NCBI GenBank assembly: GCA_003427395.1 | Contig: BFEA01000228.1 | Location: 681,020-731,046, forward strand | DNA length: 50,027 bases | Origin: Chara braunii | Taxonomy: Eukaryota; Streptophyta; Charophyceae; Charales; Characeae | Direction: 5' to 3' | Shown here: positions 10,143-20,431 of the stretch, one piece after another | Layout: each line of letters begins with the position of its first letter | Position numbering within the stretch: position 1 is the first letter of the stretch | Made by a program: the position numbers and the translations under genes | Notes under the pieces: model-generated | The model's input: only the letters and a program-made list of their open reading frames with translations | The model's database searches: none | What the model was told of the DNA's origin: nothing

Positions 10143-10304
10143 ACACAAGGGGCACAACTAAGGCTTACTGTCATTTCGGTATTGGATACACGAGCCGTGG
10201 GCTCGTGCAACACACTGTCGACAATCTATCCATTCCGTATATCCTTCCCCGCTAGGGCGCATAGAGACCGAATGTACGCGAGAAATTGCTTCACAAAAAT
10301 AACA
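10143..10304 (-). pseudogene. PHD-finger-like C4HC3 cluster in Ty3 pol
   Basis: Between RNase H and integrase the minus strand encodes CYFC, 23 residues, CRQCVARAHGSC, 11 positions, then CPLC. This is the C4-H-C3 order of a PHD finger: C-x2-C, C-x2-C-x4-H-x2-C, C-x2-C. The position two before the seventh ligand, normally a conserved Trp in PHD fingers, is an amber codon (TAG at 10158-10160), one transition from TGG. PHD fingers read histone H3 tails, so a role in integration-site choice is a reasonable inference; chromodomains do this in chromoviruses. The first spacer is slightly longer than usual. It may instead be another cross-brace or treble-clef zinc module. A frameshift separates it from RNase H. 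Confidence 0.55.
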
Positions 10305-10374
10305 AAATTTATCAGGTAGGGAAAGGAGAGATGAGGAGGAGAAAGGAGAGAGAGGGGTTGTAGGATTACCTCCG

Positions 10375-11860
10375 TCACCCATTGCCACATGCCTGCCTCT
10401 TGCCACGTGGAAGGACTGCCACTTGTCCGTACTTGGGCCCGTTCGTCAATTCCGGCTCCTTCCACGGAATGATCTCTTCCGCCTTAGGCACATTAGCTGG
10501 TCGGTGTGAACGTGTCAGTCCGTCCGCATTGTCGTGCCTCTCCGTCTTTCGATGGATGATGTCGAAGTCGTATTCCTGTAGGCGCACTGCCCAACGTCCA
10601 ATCATGCCCATGTAGTTAGTGAGTCGCTTCAACGCTAGCAAGGGCTCGTGATCGGTGACGAGGAGAAACTTTTGTCCGTACAGATACGGATGAAAGTGTT
10701 GAATCCCCCAGACCACTATGTAGCATTCGCCTTGTGGGGCCGAATCATTTCTCCGTTCGTCTGGCACCGTGCGGGAAGCATATTCGATGACGTGTTCGTG
10801 ACCGTCATTCCCCTTCTGCAAAAATAGCAGAAATAGCCTCCGGTTGCCAGTCCGTGATGAGAATGAACTGCTTCGCGGGGTCCGCCGAATCAAAATAGGT
10901 GTCGTTGCCAGAGCGTCCTTGAGGGTCGCGAAGGCCCGTTCGCACTTTGCGTCCCAGCTGAGGGGTTGGTCCTTCCGTAATAAGTTTGTTAAGGGTCGTG
11001 CAATCGCGGCGAAGCCCTTGATGAAGCAACGATAGTACGAGGCTAACCCCAAGAAGGCTCGAACCTGCGTCAGTGACGTGGGAACAAGAGCTTCCTTCAC
11101 CGCCGCGACCTTTCTTGAGTCAGGCCACAGTCCTCCACGTGTCACAACGTAACCCAAGAACGAAATTTCCGAAAGGAAAAATTCGCTCTTTTCGAGCGCA
11201 ATCTTGAATCCGGCGTCTCTCAGAGCACCCAACGTCCACTCCATATGCTGCACATGGCCGTGATAGGTCTCTGAATAGACCAGGATGTCGTCCATGTACA
11301 CAATGACACAGAAGTTGATCATTCCCTGTGTTAACCGTGTCTTGTTAACGAAGTTCTGAAAGGAGACGTTCATGGCTCGCTGAAACGTGGCCGGCGCATT
11401 GCAGATCCCCATCGGGCACCGAACCCATTGCCACGTGCCCTCAAATAGTACGAAGGTCGTTTTCGGTCGATCTTCCTCGTTGACCAGAATGTGATGAAAG
11501 TTGTGCCGAATGTCAAACTTACTGAAGGAATTAGCATACCCAATCACATCCAGTAAATCATCAATCCGGGGGCGGGGATACACATCTTTGATCGTGATGT
11601 CATTCAGTTTGCGATAATCGATGCATATGCGAATCGATCCATTCTTTTTCGGTACTAATACTACCGAAAAACACCATGGTCCGATGGCGGGTTCGACCCA
11701 ACCGCTTGCTTCAAATTCTCGAATTCGCTTGAGAGCCTTCTTCCGTTCTACCAGGGAATACCTGTAAGGTTTGCAGTGAATCGGGGAATGATTTCCCGTC
11801 TGGATCTCGTGGTGTATGACCAATGACAATCCAATATCTGTGTCCGTCACACTAATCGCT
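10375..11860 (-). pseudogene. Ty3/gypsy reverse transcriptase and RNase H
   Basis: A 491-codon open frame. It copies the RNA genome into cDNA and degrades the RNA strand. RT motifs on the minus strand: KPYRYSLVERKKALKRI, WCFSVVLVPKKNGSIRICIDYRKLN, FSKFDIRHNFHHILV (usual form close to FSKLDLRSGYHQI), CPMGICNAPATFQRAMN, and the catalytic VYMDDILVYS (Asp pair at 11287-11292). The connection contains FLGLASYYRCFIKGFA. In RNase H a stretch of about 85 bases is shifted by one base between two single-base indels (near 10894 and 10812): the other frame there reads FILITDWQPEAISAIF, the expected RNase H start. After it the usual frame resumes with EYASRT and LVTDHEPLLAL. Upstream the frame continues past one stop (near 11917) to YVPDEIHHLIAYIL. 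Confidence 0.9.
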
Positions 11861-12360
11861 CCTTTGTACTCCTTTAGAATGTATGCGATTAGGTGGTGAA
11901 TCTCATCAGGTACATATCAAGGTACGTGCAATTCATACGACTTATCCCATATCCTTGCATCGATGTGTTTTGTATTCACCCGCTTGATATTTTATGGCGG
12001 GGGCGTGGAGATGAATGAGTTATCTGATCGCCAGGAGAACACCGTGGCCATCATCTGTGCATCTTGTTCTCGGATGGTCACGTGTTCTTCAGGTGTTACC
12101 CCGTCTCGAACGTTTTGCCACGACACAGGTTTCGTTGCAATCTTGATCCCGAGTCCGTTTTCAAGGCGCTCAGGGGGTTCCAAAGAGTTGATCTCTGCCC
12201 TCAATCATAACAATCGAATTTCTTTTGCGGGTGTCAACAAAGACTTCGGGAGATCAGTGATATCCCGGTAGTGTCTTTTGTCATTGTATTGGGCGAGAAG
12301 AGGGGAGATCCCTTCGTACAGGGTTCGAGGGGGTTCCAAAGGATCGACCATCCTTGAAAT
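11861..12360 (-). pseudogene. Protease-RT spacer of Ty3 element
   Basis: Minus-strand frames continue the polyprotein: DKRHYRDITDLPKSLL, EINSLEPPERLENGLGIKIA and DNSFISTPPP, then KSYELHVP, a stop, and the start of RT. This is the usual region between protease and RT. It is broken by at least two stops; no catalytic motif is expected here. Confidence 0.6.
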
Positions 12361-13030
12361 CTATACGAGAGGTTCTCCCATAATCATAGCCTGTGTTCTT
12401 TGCAAATCTCGGTCAGTCCAGCTCAAGGCTTTAGTATTGGTCTGTTGCACGGGGTAATGGATATGTTCTTGTGCCATCTCCAAGATTACAGGATCATCAT
12501 CATCATCGCTGCTATCTGCGTCCTTGGATGTTTGCCCGTTGTCCCAGGTAATCACACGAAGAGTCCCCGTCAGCGCGGGAGAAACTCGTGGGGCTATGTT
12601 AGCGGTAGTACAAAGAGTAAGTCTCATCGGTATATCATAGGGTTTTCCTCCCGTATTTCGGAGGACAATCGATCGCCTTTCGAAGTCCAGATTGGCTCGT
12701 AGTGGTACTTGGGCGGGAAGGCCAAAAAGAACGTCGTAAGTGTTGACATCTAATACTACGACGTCACCCAAAGCATGCACCTTCCCTAATCGAAACGCAA
12801 CGTTAGTCATTCGTCGCACTGTTTTGATTTTTTCTTCATCTGCCGAGACGAGCTGATCTTTTTCTGTGAGCATGATCATATCGCTCTTTTTCCCTGCCCT
12901 CTCCACTACCCGTAATGAAATAGCCAACACAACGGCTCCTGAATCGATGATAGCATTATAGGGAATTTTGTATATCTCAATGTCGCATTCCGCGGATTTC
13001 CATGGGATGGGTTTAATCCGCTGGAAGTGA
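12361..13030 (-). pseudogene. Ty3/gypsy retropepsin
   Basis: The aspartic protease cuts the Gag-Pol polyprotein. On the minus strand IYKIPYNAIIDSGAVVLAIS gives the catalytic D-S-G (12937-12945). The second half has DVVVLDVNTYDVLFGLPAQV and FERRSIVLRN, the usual end of the retropepsin fold, followed by an acidic stretch (DADSSDDDDD). The upstream frame, carrying the gag-proximal part, differs by one base; the shift lies near a run of six A on the minus strand (about 13035), where either a mutation or a frame change in translation could be placed. Confidence 0.8.
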
Positions 13031-13968
13031 TCATTTTTTGGATTAATCCTATGCGTATGGGATCGGCAGTACCTGCGGCATTTTCATCCGGTGTTGGTCC
13101 TTTTGTTTTCGTGTTTGCCGTTCGGGTAAGGGCAAATCGTTTCCGGTTTGCTTTGCAGTGCTGCAGCATATGTTCGTTAGCTTGTTCTGATATCGAAAGC
13201 AGATGGCCGATCGAAAGGGGGATTCGATGATCTAAGGCTTGTACGATGTTTAGAACATCGATTTCCCTTGTGACGAAGGTGGGTCCTCCCGACTCCATCT
13301 CTCCTAGAGAAGGTCGCCACTCCGCCACTTCTCGTTGTCCAGGCGCGGGTCTAATCGTGTCGATCATCCCAAGCCCCGGGTATCCCAGTGTTACATACTG
13401 ATCCAAGGGGATAAGCTCTGCAGCCTTCTCTATTGATGCTAACGCAGTTCTGCTTCCCTCTACTTCTTCCATCAACGCTCCTACCCGTCCCGGCCCGTTA
13501 GCGATTGGTGTTGCAGCTACTGGTGCGGCTCCGACTCGTTATTGTGGGGGTCGGTGAGGGCAATCCCGGGTGTGTGCCCTGGTTGGTGACACGTATAGCA
13601 GACATTCAGATTGCCCGGGATCCCGGCAGGAGGCTGTGCCGGACCCAATCCGTGTTGGATCGGCGCGGCACGCACTGCGATGGGTCGCATCGATCTCATC
13701 ATAGCCTCGATTCAAGCATTGTGTTCTCGTTGCTCCTTTTTACTCTCCTAAATCAACCTAACCAATGTTTTGGTTAGTTCGAGCAAGGCGGAAGACTCAT
13801 TCGGTCGTGAAGGGTTCTCGATCGGGGGTGGGGGCACTGTCATCATGGGAGCGGGTACGTTTGCAATCACACTTGGAACCGATCGTTTAGGGGTGATCTG
13901 CTATAGATAGGTGACCGGGCCAGATACAAATCCCATGTTTTCAAATTTATTTTGCAACGAGGCCAGCT
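13031..13968 (-). pseudogene. Gag remnant with zinc-knuckle-like motif
   Basis: Gag forms the particle and binds RNA. The minus strand begins directly at the LTR with ELASLQNKFENMGFV (a coiled-coil-like gag piece), then a Pro-rich segment, then NVCYTCHQPGHTPG near 13590. This is a CCHC zinc knuckle (C-x2-C-x4-H) whose last Cys is not in place in this frame. The remaining frame (12906-13475) leads into protease. The capsid N-terminal half is missing, and frameshifts and stops are frequent. Confidence 0.65.
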
Positions 13969-14347
13969 CAATCTCCGAAAAGAAAATCCAAAATTCCGAC
14001 AGCCATTGGGGCCCGACAAGATTCAAAAAGAAAATTCAAAAAGAACGAAACAAACTTCCCACGCGGTCCCGCGCCTAAAATCCGACAGCAGCACCGAAAA
14101 GAGGCAACGTCAACCGTTATTAATCGCGCCTGGTCGGTGCGACAGCCACTCAATCAATCATCCCAGGACTTGCCCGGCCTGAACCCAGCCATCTGAAAAG
14201 AGACGATGTAAAAAGACGAAGAAGCGACGACACTGATGCAATTTCCCTTCAATCCCGATCTCCCGTAATTGGCCCATCCTTCCCAGCTTAGGACCCCTCG
14301 TTGCTATCGCGCAGAAAATCGCGCGGAACAGAAATCGGTTCGTCACA
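13969..14347 (-). repeat. LTR-like direct repeat, right copy
   Basis: Partner of 7109-7488. On the minus strand it starts TGTGACGAACCG at 14347 and would be the 5' LTR. The match stops at 13969, where gag sequence begins at once, so the 3' part of this LTR and the leader are deleted. The five bases to its right are ACGTT; I could not find the matching target duplication on the left. Confidence 0.75.
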
Positions 14348-14348
14348 A

Positions 14349-14530
14349 CGTTGTAAAGAGCCTTTGTTGCCTAGGCGGGTTTCCCACCACGCACCCAATG
14401 GATACAACTCTAGTTTGCTCTTCACCGGGTCTCTCATATCATCCCTACCCTGTGAGTATCGCCCCAAACTATTGCAAACGTATCCCGGCGCTTAAGAATA
14501 TCGAGAGTCTGTGAATCTCAATCATACGTG
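14349..14530 (+). repeat. Dispersed repeat family A, copy 2
   Basis: Begins right after the Ty3 LTR with GTAAAGAGCCTTTGTTGCC and contains the ACCCTGTGAGTATC and CTTAAGAATATCGAGA words. Its first 58 bp are the near-exact inverted complement of 14645-14702, so copies 2 and 3 face each other across about 240 bp. Confidence 0.75.
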
Positions 14531-14640
14531 AACATTCAATATCAAAGCGGACAATAGATGAGAACAAAGCCCAGCTAGAACGAAGTTATGGCTGGTAAGT
14601 ATTTTATCCATCGCACCCGGGAAACGTTCCCACCGCCACT

Positions 14641-14960
14641 AGTGAGAGTTGTATCCATTGGGTGCGTGGTGGGAAACCCGTCTAGGCAACAAAGGCTCTT
14701 TACAGTGTTTTGGATAGTGAGGTTGAGAGGCTAACCCTAACGTCTACCCCCCCTCCCAACTCTTAGTTATATGGATTGCTCTTTTAGTTTGATATTTTGT
14801 AGATCTTCGGAATTTGGTGTGTTGAAAGGCCTTGAAGCCCTAAGGGTGGCGGCGCCATCAATTCACAGATTCTTGATACTCCTAAGCACTGGGGTAAGTT
14901 TGCAGTAGCTTAGGGTAATACTCACAGGGTAGGGATGATATGAGAGACCCTTTTTTGGGG
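14641..14960 (-). repeat. Dispersed repeat family A, copy 3
   Basis: Inverted relative to copy 2. Contains GTTGTATCCATTGGGTGCGT, GGCAACAAAGGCTCTTTACA, AGTGAGGTTGAGAGG, and further right the inverted forms of the GTGAGTATC and GGGTCTCTCATATC words (up to about 14950). A middle part (TTTTAGTTTGATATTTT, GGTGGCGGCGCC) is shared with 16168-16390. Confidence 0.75.
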
Positions 14961-14976
14961 GGGGAGGGGGAACAAA

Positions 14977-15290
14977 GCTCCAATCTATTCATGGAGAGCA
15001 ACACGTGCTGGGAACCAGGCCCAGCGTCCCATATGGAAAGTTACATTGATTTAGAAAATTTGCAGCAGCAGAGATGGTGGCTCTGCTGAAGAAAGTCTTG
15101 CCGGAGTGGGGTACCGGGGATTGATTGGGGGTGTCTGAGTCGTTTTCTGAATTGTGCATATGTTTTTGTTTCTTAGCCATATTTCCAAACTATCTGTTAA
15201 ATTTTCATATGGGATGATGGGCCCGATTCCCAGCACGTGCTGCTCCCCACGAATAGATTGGAGACTTGTGTTTGAAAAAAAATAAAAAAA
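14977..15290. repeat. Dispersed repeat family B, two inverted fragments
   Basis: 14977-15065 reads GTGCTGGGAACCAGGCCCAG in the usual plus-strand direction; 15066-15256 is in the opposite direction (GGGCCCGATTCCCAGCACGT) and is followed by an A-rich run at 15276-15290. So two fragments of the same poly(A)-tailed family lie head to head. Confidence 0.7.
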
Positions 15291-15299
15291 TGAAATACT

Positions 15300-15960
15300 G
15301 GGGCCATTACCCAGCTTTGGCTAAGAGAAAATTGGAGCTACTTAGGAGATTTTTTTTTTTTTTTTTTTTTTTTTAAACCTACGGATTACTGCTAGCAGTG
15401 TTGATAAGAGCATCCACTCCTACCAGCATCACTAGGGGCTCCAATCTATTGGTGGGGAGCTGCACCTGCTGGAACGCGGGTCCACATTAATACGACAAAC
15501 TTCAGAATTGGACAAAATTCAGAAACCATCAGGAACCCCCCATCAATCCTCTTTACCTCACTCCGACAAGACTTACGGCAACCACCACAATCCAGCTCAA
15601 ACCCTCACTGTAGGCGAGAAACCGCCGGTCAGGCTTTCAGTCCTCGTACCAGAACTCGCCAGTTCTCACACCCCCCTTGCTAGGGTGACAAGGCAACACA
15701 AACTGCCCCAGCACCGAACTGACTATTTTCTGACGGACAGGAGGTGTCTTCCTCCCTCGACAACCTCCTTAGCTGCAAAACCCCTTGCGGGTTACAGGGA
15801 CAGCGCCCCAGCATCAGCTACGTTGGACGAGGTAGTTATGCCTTCCACCCTCGGCATAACTCCAAAGGCCTCAGGCTCCTCTTGGTCACAGAGCCACTGC
15901 TCCAGCACCGGCCAATGTCGCCCCACCCCGCCCTTCTAGTAGACTTACCACCCTGAGCCA
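15300..15960 (-). repeat. Dispersed repeat family B, copy with poly(T) at 15351-15374
   Basis: Contains GGGGCCATTACCCAGCTTTG, a 20-plus base T run, then CTCCAATCTATTGGTGGGGA, then a body shared with 26490-27250, 28275-28600 and 47665-48410 (GACAAGACTTACGGC, TTTCAGTCCTCGTACCAGAA, GACAGGAGGTGTCTTCCTCC). The T run before the element means the sense strand is minus with a poly(A) tail, as for LINE or SINE copies. Confidence 0.7.
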
Positions 15961-16167
15961 CCCTTCCTCTCTTGCGCGAGCCCACCCAAAATTCCTTCCA
16001 AACCGTCATTCCGACTTTCGCCTTCCCATTAAAAAAAGCGAAAGGAAAAAGGACAAGAACCAGAACCACTAGCAATCCATTTCCTACCCTCACCACAGAT
16101 GAAGGACACGCCAACCAGGCTTTCAGTCCTCGTACCAGAAATCATCAGATCTCACCCGGTGAAGAGC

Positions 16168-16390
16168 AAACTAGAGTTGTATCCATTGGGTGCGTGGTGG
16201 GAAACACGTCTAGGCAACAAAGGCTCTTTACAGCGTTTTGGATAGTGAGGTTGAGAGGGTAACCCTAAGTCCATTCCCCTTCTCAGCTCTTAGTTATTGA
16301 GATTGCTCTTTTAGTTTGATATTTTCTTATCTCCGGAATTTGGATTGTTGAAATGCCCTGAAGCCTTAAGGGTGGCGGCGCCAACAGCGG
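16168..16390 (-). repeat. Dispersed repeat family A, copy 4
   Basis: Very close to copy 3: GTTGTATCCATTGGGTGCGT, GGCAACAAAGGCTCTTTACA, GTTTTGGATAGTGAGGTTGA and GGTGGCGGCGCC in the same order. It adjoins a family B fragment carrying TTTCAGTCCTCGTACCAGAA (16117-16136). Confidence 0.75.
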
Positions 16391-17828
16391 TGGCCCTGTA
16401 TGGGGGAGATTCTACCAAAGGCCTACATTTTCTTGGGCACTTGCTTAGAGGTAGACTTAGGCTAAGTTAACTAGAGTGGGTGAGTAAAATCCTGAAGTGG
16501 AGATTATCCTCCATTTGACTTATAGATTTGGCCTGGGGGTTGGCCTATCATGTGTTACAGATCCTCTTGGCCGATTGATTCAAAGACTTGGATTAGTTTC
16601 AGCTTGATCCTTCAAGGATCATCCTCTATTATCACTAATAACAGGTCGGTTGTCGATTCGTCAGTCTACGACTCAATTCCAACTCACCCTCCACGCTCAA
16701 CCTAAAAGTCTTTAGCCCTGATGATTTTATTGTTTCGTTAAGGTTTCACCCGGACTTTTATTGAATGGCCTTTTAACAAAGGTGCTGAGTATTAAATTAT
16801 GGTTGTTTGGCTGGAGGTTGGGGCTTGCATGGCTAAAGCGAGGGGTATGAGTATAGAGATTGGTTATGGTTGACTCCGTGTAATGCGTGGACTTTTGTTG
16901 GACTCTTTGATGTGATTGCAGGTATGTTCTGTGGTTCGGATTTTGGATTTGACTGCCTGCGATCACACATATACATATGGTTGTGAGGAGCCCCACTGAG
17001 ACTGTGAGAAGTGATCGTCACATACTTAACCCCTGCCCCCCTATACATATATATGTGTGTGTACTTATGTTGGACGTGAGGGGCCCCGTACTAAAGGTTT
17101 ACTTAAGGGTTAGGATTGAGAAAAATAAGGAAGATCCTTCCTTTGTGTCCGTTTGATTCTTGAGGATTAATTAGTCGAACGTTGGTCCTGGGCCAGGATT
17201 CGAGGTCCTTGTCTAGGACATCCCAAGCCCTAGACTCTGCAGGGAAGGAATCTGCCCCTGTGCAGAGCCTATTTGCCTTGACTACCGAGACGCTCAGACC
17301 AAAGGTCGGAGGTCTCGCGGCGGCTGCACGACTATTCCTTCAGCCGTGCAATATCGTGAGGGATTAGACCCTCACGACACTTCGAGTCTGACACTTGAGT
17401 GTCATAAGCGGTACTCGGATCCACGAGGGACCGCTTTATTATAGGCACTACATAGTACGCCATCATTGCGACTGCTTGCGTACGCTTGCATTGCAAGTCG
17501 ATATGAGTTAGCCTGCGTCTGCGCGGTTTTATACTAAGTCCCCCGCGCGAAGCCTATCCGGTTCCGCATCTGAAAATTATGGGATAGTTGGAAAGGGGCT
17601 TGGAGCATTGTCGCGTTGTTTGGTTGTGTCGTTCCGTGCATGCCGTTGTGTGTGTGTTTTATTGTTGTGTTCGTAGAAGGGTGTGCGCATGGCGTGTGGG
17701 ATGCGTCCTAGTCGACCGACGACGGGTCGCGCTGGGGATTTCAGCCTCCCAGTGCGCCGGCTCGCGTGCGGGTCTGAAAGAGGCGTATTACCACGCATAC
17801 CCCCTATGCTATAGCGAACGAGAAACGC
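16391..17828. other. Unassigned region
   Basis: No gene recognised. It holds a short TA/TG dinucleotide run near 17041-17062 and many short open frames without motifs. Composition changes from AT-rich to GC-rich near 17.5 kb. Confidence 0.4.
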
Positions 17829-18135
17829 CCTCGGCTGATCTACCTCTGCGATTGCAACTGATTAGCTTTCGTACTGTGGACTGGTAGCTTGGCGGGGATA
17901 CGCTCACCGAAGGGAGGTGACAGCTCCCATTAGGTGGAGGTAAGTCGTGCCTCACATAGACCCTATCCTGTCGTAGGGGCTCGCGGGAGGTATGGTTGGT
18001 GCACTCGGTCGAAGCGGCTTGTGGAAGCTCCATGTACATTCGTGATAAAGGATTAAAAGTCCAACTCCTGCGTGACGTGGCCGGGAGGGTCCTGCGCTGC
18101 CCCGTGCGGTGCCGGGCCAATGCGCTCGACATCGC
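17829..18135 (+). repeat. Repeat family E, copy 1, with conserved-loop hairpin
   Basis: Shares a 28-bp exact block (17829-17856) with 37954-37981 and further blocks: TAGCTYGGYRGGGATACG, GGTGACAGC, GTCGTAGGGG, AACTCCTGCGTGA and GGCCGGGAGGG. The GGTGACAGC word (17916-17924) is the loop of a hairpin with stems GGGA/TCCC and CACC/GGTG. In the other copy the stem bases differ but pair. The TAGCTTGGCGGG word matches an RNA polymerase III A box at 11 of 12 positions. Type of element unknown. Confidence 0.6.
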
Positions 18136-18681
18136 CCGTTTCCTTTTTCGAAATTTTAGTCTGGTTTTCGCCCACACTCATTTTTGCAATTCATCTCGAT
18201 CCCGTTAGTTGTGTGTTTTGATGAATGAATGGATGGTTGTCATGCCTGTTTGCGTGTTGTTTTGCCTAATCTTTGTCTTTGCTTGTCATTTTGATACACT
18301 CATGAGCATAGTACGAATTTTTGCGTGACCATCAATACTGCTTCCATTGCTGTTTTTGGGCTACTTTTGTTGCTGCACCTTGCATGTTTAGGAACGATTG
18401 CGTACGGGATCCCGTAGTGATTAGATGATTGGGTAGTTGTTTGTCCAGAAATAAGCGAATACCTCGCGGGGCATGCGTGTAAGCGCGATCTAATCTGCGC
18501 AGCCTACACGAATCTACGCGCGCCGCTTCGTAGCTATTGACGAACTTGACACCTTTGATATCGGGTAGGCGGGAATTTCCCTTCCCCCACGCCCCTAAAC
18601 GAATAGGAGTTTCCGATATCACATCGGAAAAGTCCCCCTCCCTTAGACGTGTGCGAAAGGATTCCATCATACCGCAATGAC

Positions 18682-19020
18682 AAGATGATGTACTCAGGGG
18701 GCTCAGATTCGTCGTGGGATCCGGAGTATTTCGACCCTTGGGTGAGAGAGTGTCTCAGACAGAGATGCCCGGAATTCCCCTGCCTAACCGAGAATCGGTT
18801 GTGCCCCAGGGAGTTCCACTGTGCCATGACCAGCGACCCAAGGTGTCCCGATTTTCCCACTTCGGATAACTCGCACTACTTCATATCCCCCGGCTTCGTT
18901 GTTATCGCTACCAACTTCCCTCCCTTCCGTCTCCTCCTCCCGTATCACCAACTCGCGGTGGTACCGTGGAATTCCATTGTCGAATACTGGCCCCGCACGC
19001 CTTGCGAAAATTGTCGGTGA
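18682..19020 (+). CDS. Unrecognised ORF, low support
   Basis: An open frame of 112 codons from the ATG-ATG at 18682 to the stop at 19018-19020. The product is rich in Cys, Pro and aromatic residues (DPEYFDPWVRECLRQRCPEF, NSIVEYWPRTPCENC) and shows no domain I know. Minus-strand frames over the same stretch are also long (18784-19062, 18534-18860), which weakens the case for coding. No neighbour or regulatory site supports it. Confidence 0.2.
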   Translation, partial: KMMYSGGSDSSWDPEYFDPWVRECLRQRCPEFPCLTENRLCPREFHCAMTSDPRCPDFPTSDNSHYFISPGFVVIATNFPPFRLLLPYHQLAVVPWNSIVEYWPRTPCENCR

Positions 19021-19420
19021 CGCGGTAACCAACAAGCCCCTGAAACTAGAAGGCTTGACCAAAACGCGCGACGACAGACGCCACGTGTCTGCCCCCGAAG
19101 GCCCGACTCATCAGAATCCCAGCCATCCGAGGCAGACCTCCGCCCGAACCACCGCCCCCAAAACAAACGGGCCGGACGGCCTTGAATGCACCGCGCATGC
19201 CATCTGCCTTATGCTGCATGACATAGAACGACAACCGACCGGGAGTAACTCGCCCTTGGCCCTATTGCACCCGTGCCCCTGAAACCCTGCCACAGGAGAT
19301 CTCAGTTCTGAACTGGGACTCCACCCCCGCTTTCCCAAAAATCCTTGGCACACCCCTTTTCGCACTTCCAGGCCCTCATCCTACTCCGATCAGGAAGTCG
19401 CGCTGGGTGTGAGGTTGGGC
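19021..19420. other. Unassigned GC-rich region
   Basis: Nothing recognised; open on several frames because it is GC-rich. A plus-strand frame (to 19282) and two minus-strand frames overlap without motifs. Confidence 0.35.
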
Positions 19421-19500
19421 GTCACAGCGTTATGGATAGAGAGGTTGAGAGGGTAATTAGTTTGATAAATCTCGGAATTTGGTTTGGTTGTTTTTAATCG
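19421..19500 (-). repeat. Dispersed repeat family A, copy 5 (fragment)
   Basis: Contains ATAGAGAGGTTGAGAGGGTA and AGTTTGATAAATCTCGGAAT, matching 16225-16345 with an internal deletion. The AT-rich sequence to about 19.7 kb that follows has no recognisable content. Confidence 0.55.
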
Positions 19501-19967
19501 TTTATTTTTTGGAGACAATATTAGTACGCCTAGTTTAAATTTAGTACGTACTTGGTTTGAAACTTGGAATTGAATTGTACCTATGAACTTAGTTTGCCTT
19601 GGAAATAATTTTAGGGTTAAAATTGTAATTTTTTTGTGAATTGCCTTGTGCATTTTCGAGATTTGCAGATTATAATTCGTAGTACTTTGCCAATAGTGTT
19701 TCGATCTTAGAAACATGCAGGCGTTTTCCTGCGCAGCAAGGATATAATATTATAGGCTGAAGGAATGGAGAGTCTTGTCATGATTATTTCAGCCAATTTT
19801 TTTGTGCTTCAAGGTTATTTTGAGGAGTTTTTCTTCCTTTGAGGCTGAGTGGTCTTGGGACGCTGTACCCAGTTTCCAGCAGGTTTTTTCTTTGGTAACC
19901 CTGGGTAGAATTGTGAGGTCCCCGGCCTCGACCACTACGGTTTTGAAATATAAAGTGACAACTTCTC

Positions 19968-20190
19968 AAAAAAAAAAAAAAAAAAAAAATGTCGTTTGTA
20001 TTTCAATCCTACACAACATATTTTTTCCCCGGAAGTTTTTTAGGGTTTTTTTTTTTTTTTTTTCCGGCGTTGGGGCTGCCCGGAACCCTGCCCAGGGGTC
20101 ATGCCCGGCCGGGCACCCGGGGCTGTACCCGGGCAGAAGTTGGGTGCCTGGGCGCCTGGGAAAGCAGCCTTTTTTTTTTTTTTTTAATCC
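19968..20190. repeat. Homopolymer runs flanking GC-rich palindromes
   Basis: An A run (19968-19989), two T runs (around 20046-20062 and 20170-20185) and between them several self-complementary words: GCCCGGCCGGGC near 20103, and CCCGGG near 20118 and 20129. The long poly-Phe frames here are artefacts of the T runs. The T runs suggest poly(A) tails of minus-strand retro-inserts. Confidence 0.55.
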
Positions 20191-20431
20191 AGGGTGTTGT
20201 AGAGGCCAAGGACCAGACCCGCGGTGATTGCTGGCAGTGGCAGCGAATGGTTGTTCTGACAGGATAGGCCACGCACCCTACCCATCCCCACACTAATACT
20301 CCAAGCGCACCCCCTATCCCTACTATCCTACCTCAGTGTGACCAGCACTCATGATCATCACTGCACCAGTATCGAGGGTAACTTGGACCAGACAGCAGTT
20401 GTTCTGTTGTTTCTTTAATCGTTGTTGGTTG

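Larger units (their letters stand above)
7109..14347 (-). mobile_element. Ty3/gypsy LTR retrotransposon 1, degenerate
   Basis: On the minus strand the domain order is gag remnant, retropepsin, reverse transcriptase, RNase H, PHD-like C4HC3 cluster, integrase with GPY/F-like tail, then a further ORF. This order (RT-RH before IN) defines Ty3/gypsy. It is flanked by about 380-bp direct repeats at 7109-7488 and 13969-14347, about 94-95% identical by eye, which read TGTGACGAACC at the minus-strand start. The reading frame is broken by several single-base indels and a few in-frame stops. The right LTR joins gag sequence directly, so the primer-binding site and the N-terminal part of gag are missing. 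The copy is therefore defective. The orientation of the LTRs relative to the coding strand is not fully settled (see the primer-site-like motif at 7493). Confidence 0.85.

Noticed and set aside
19802-20267. Plus-strand frames of 141 and 92 codons
   Set aside because: Lys and Phe runs from A and T homopolymers; no protein-like content.
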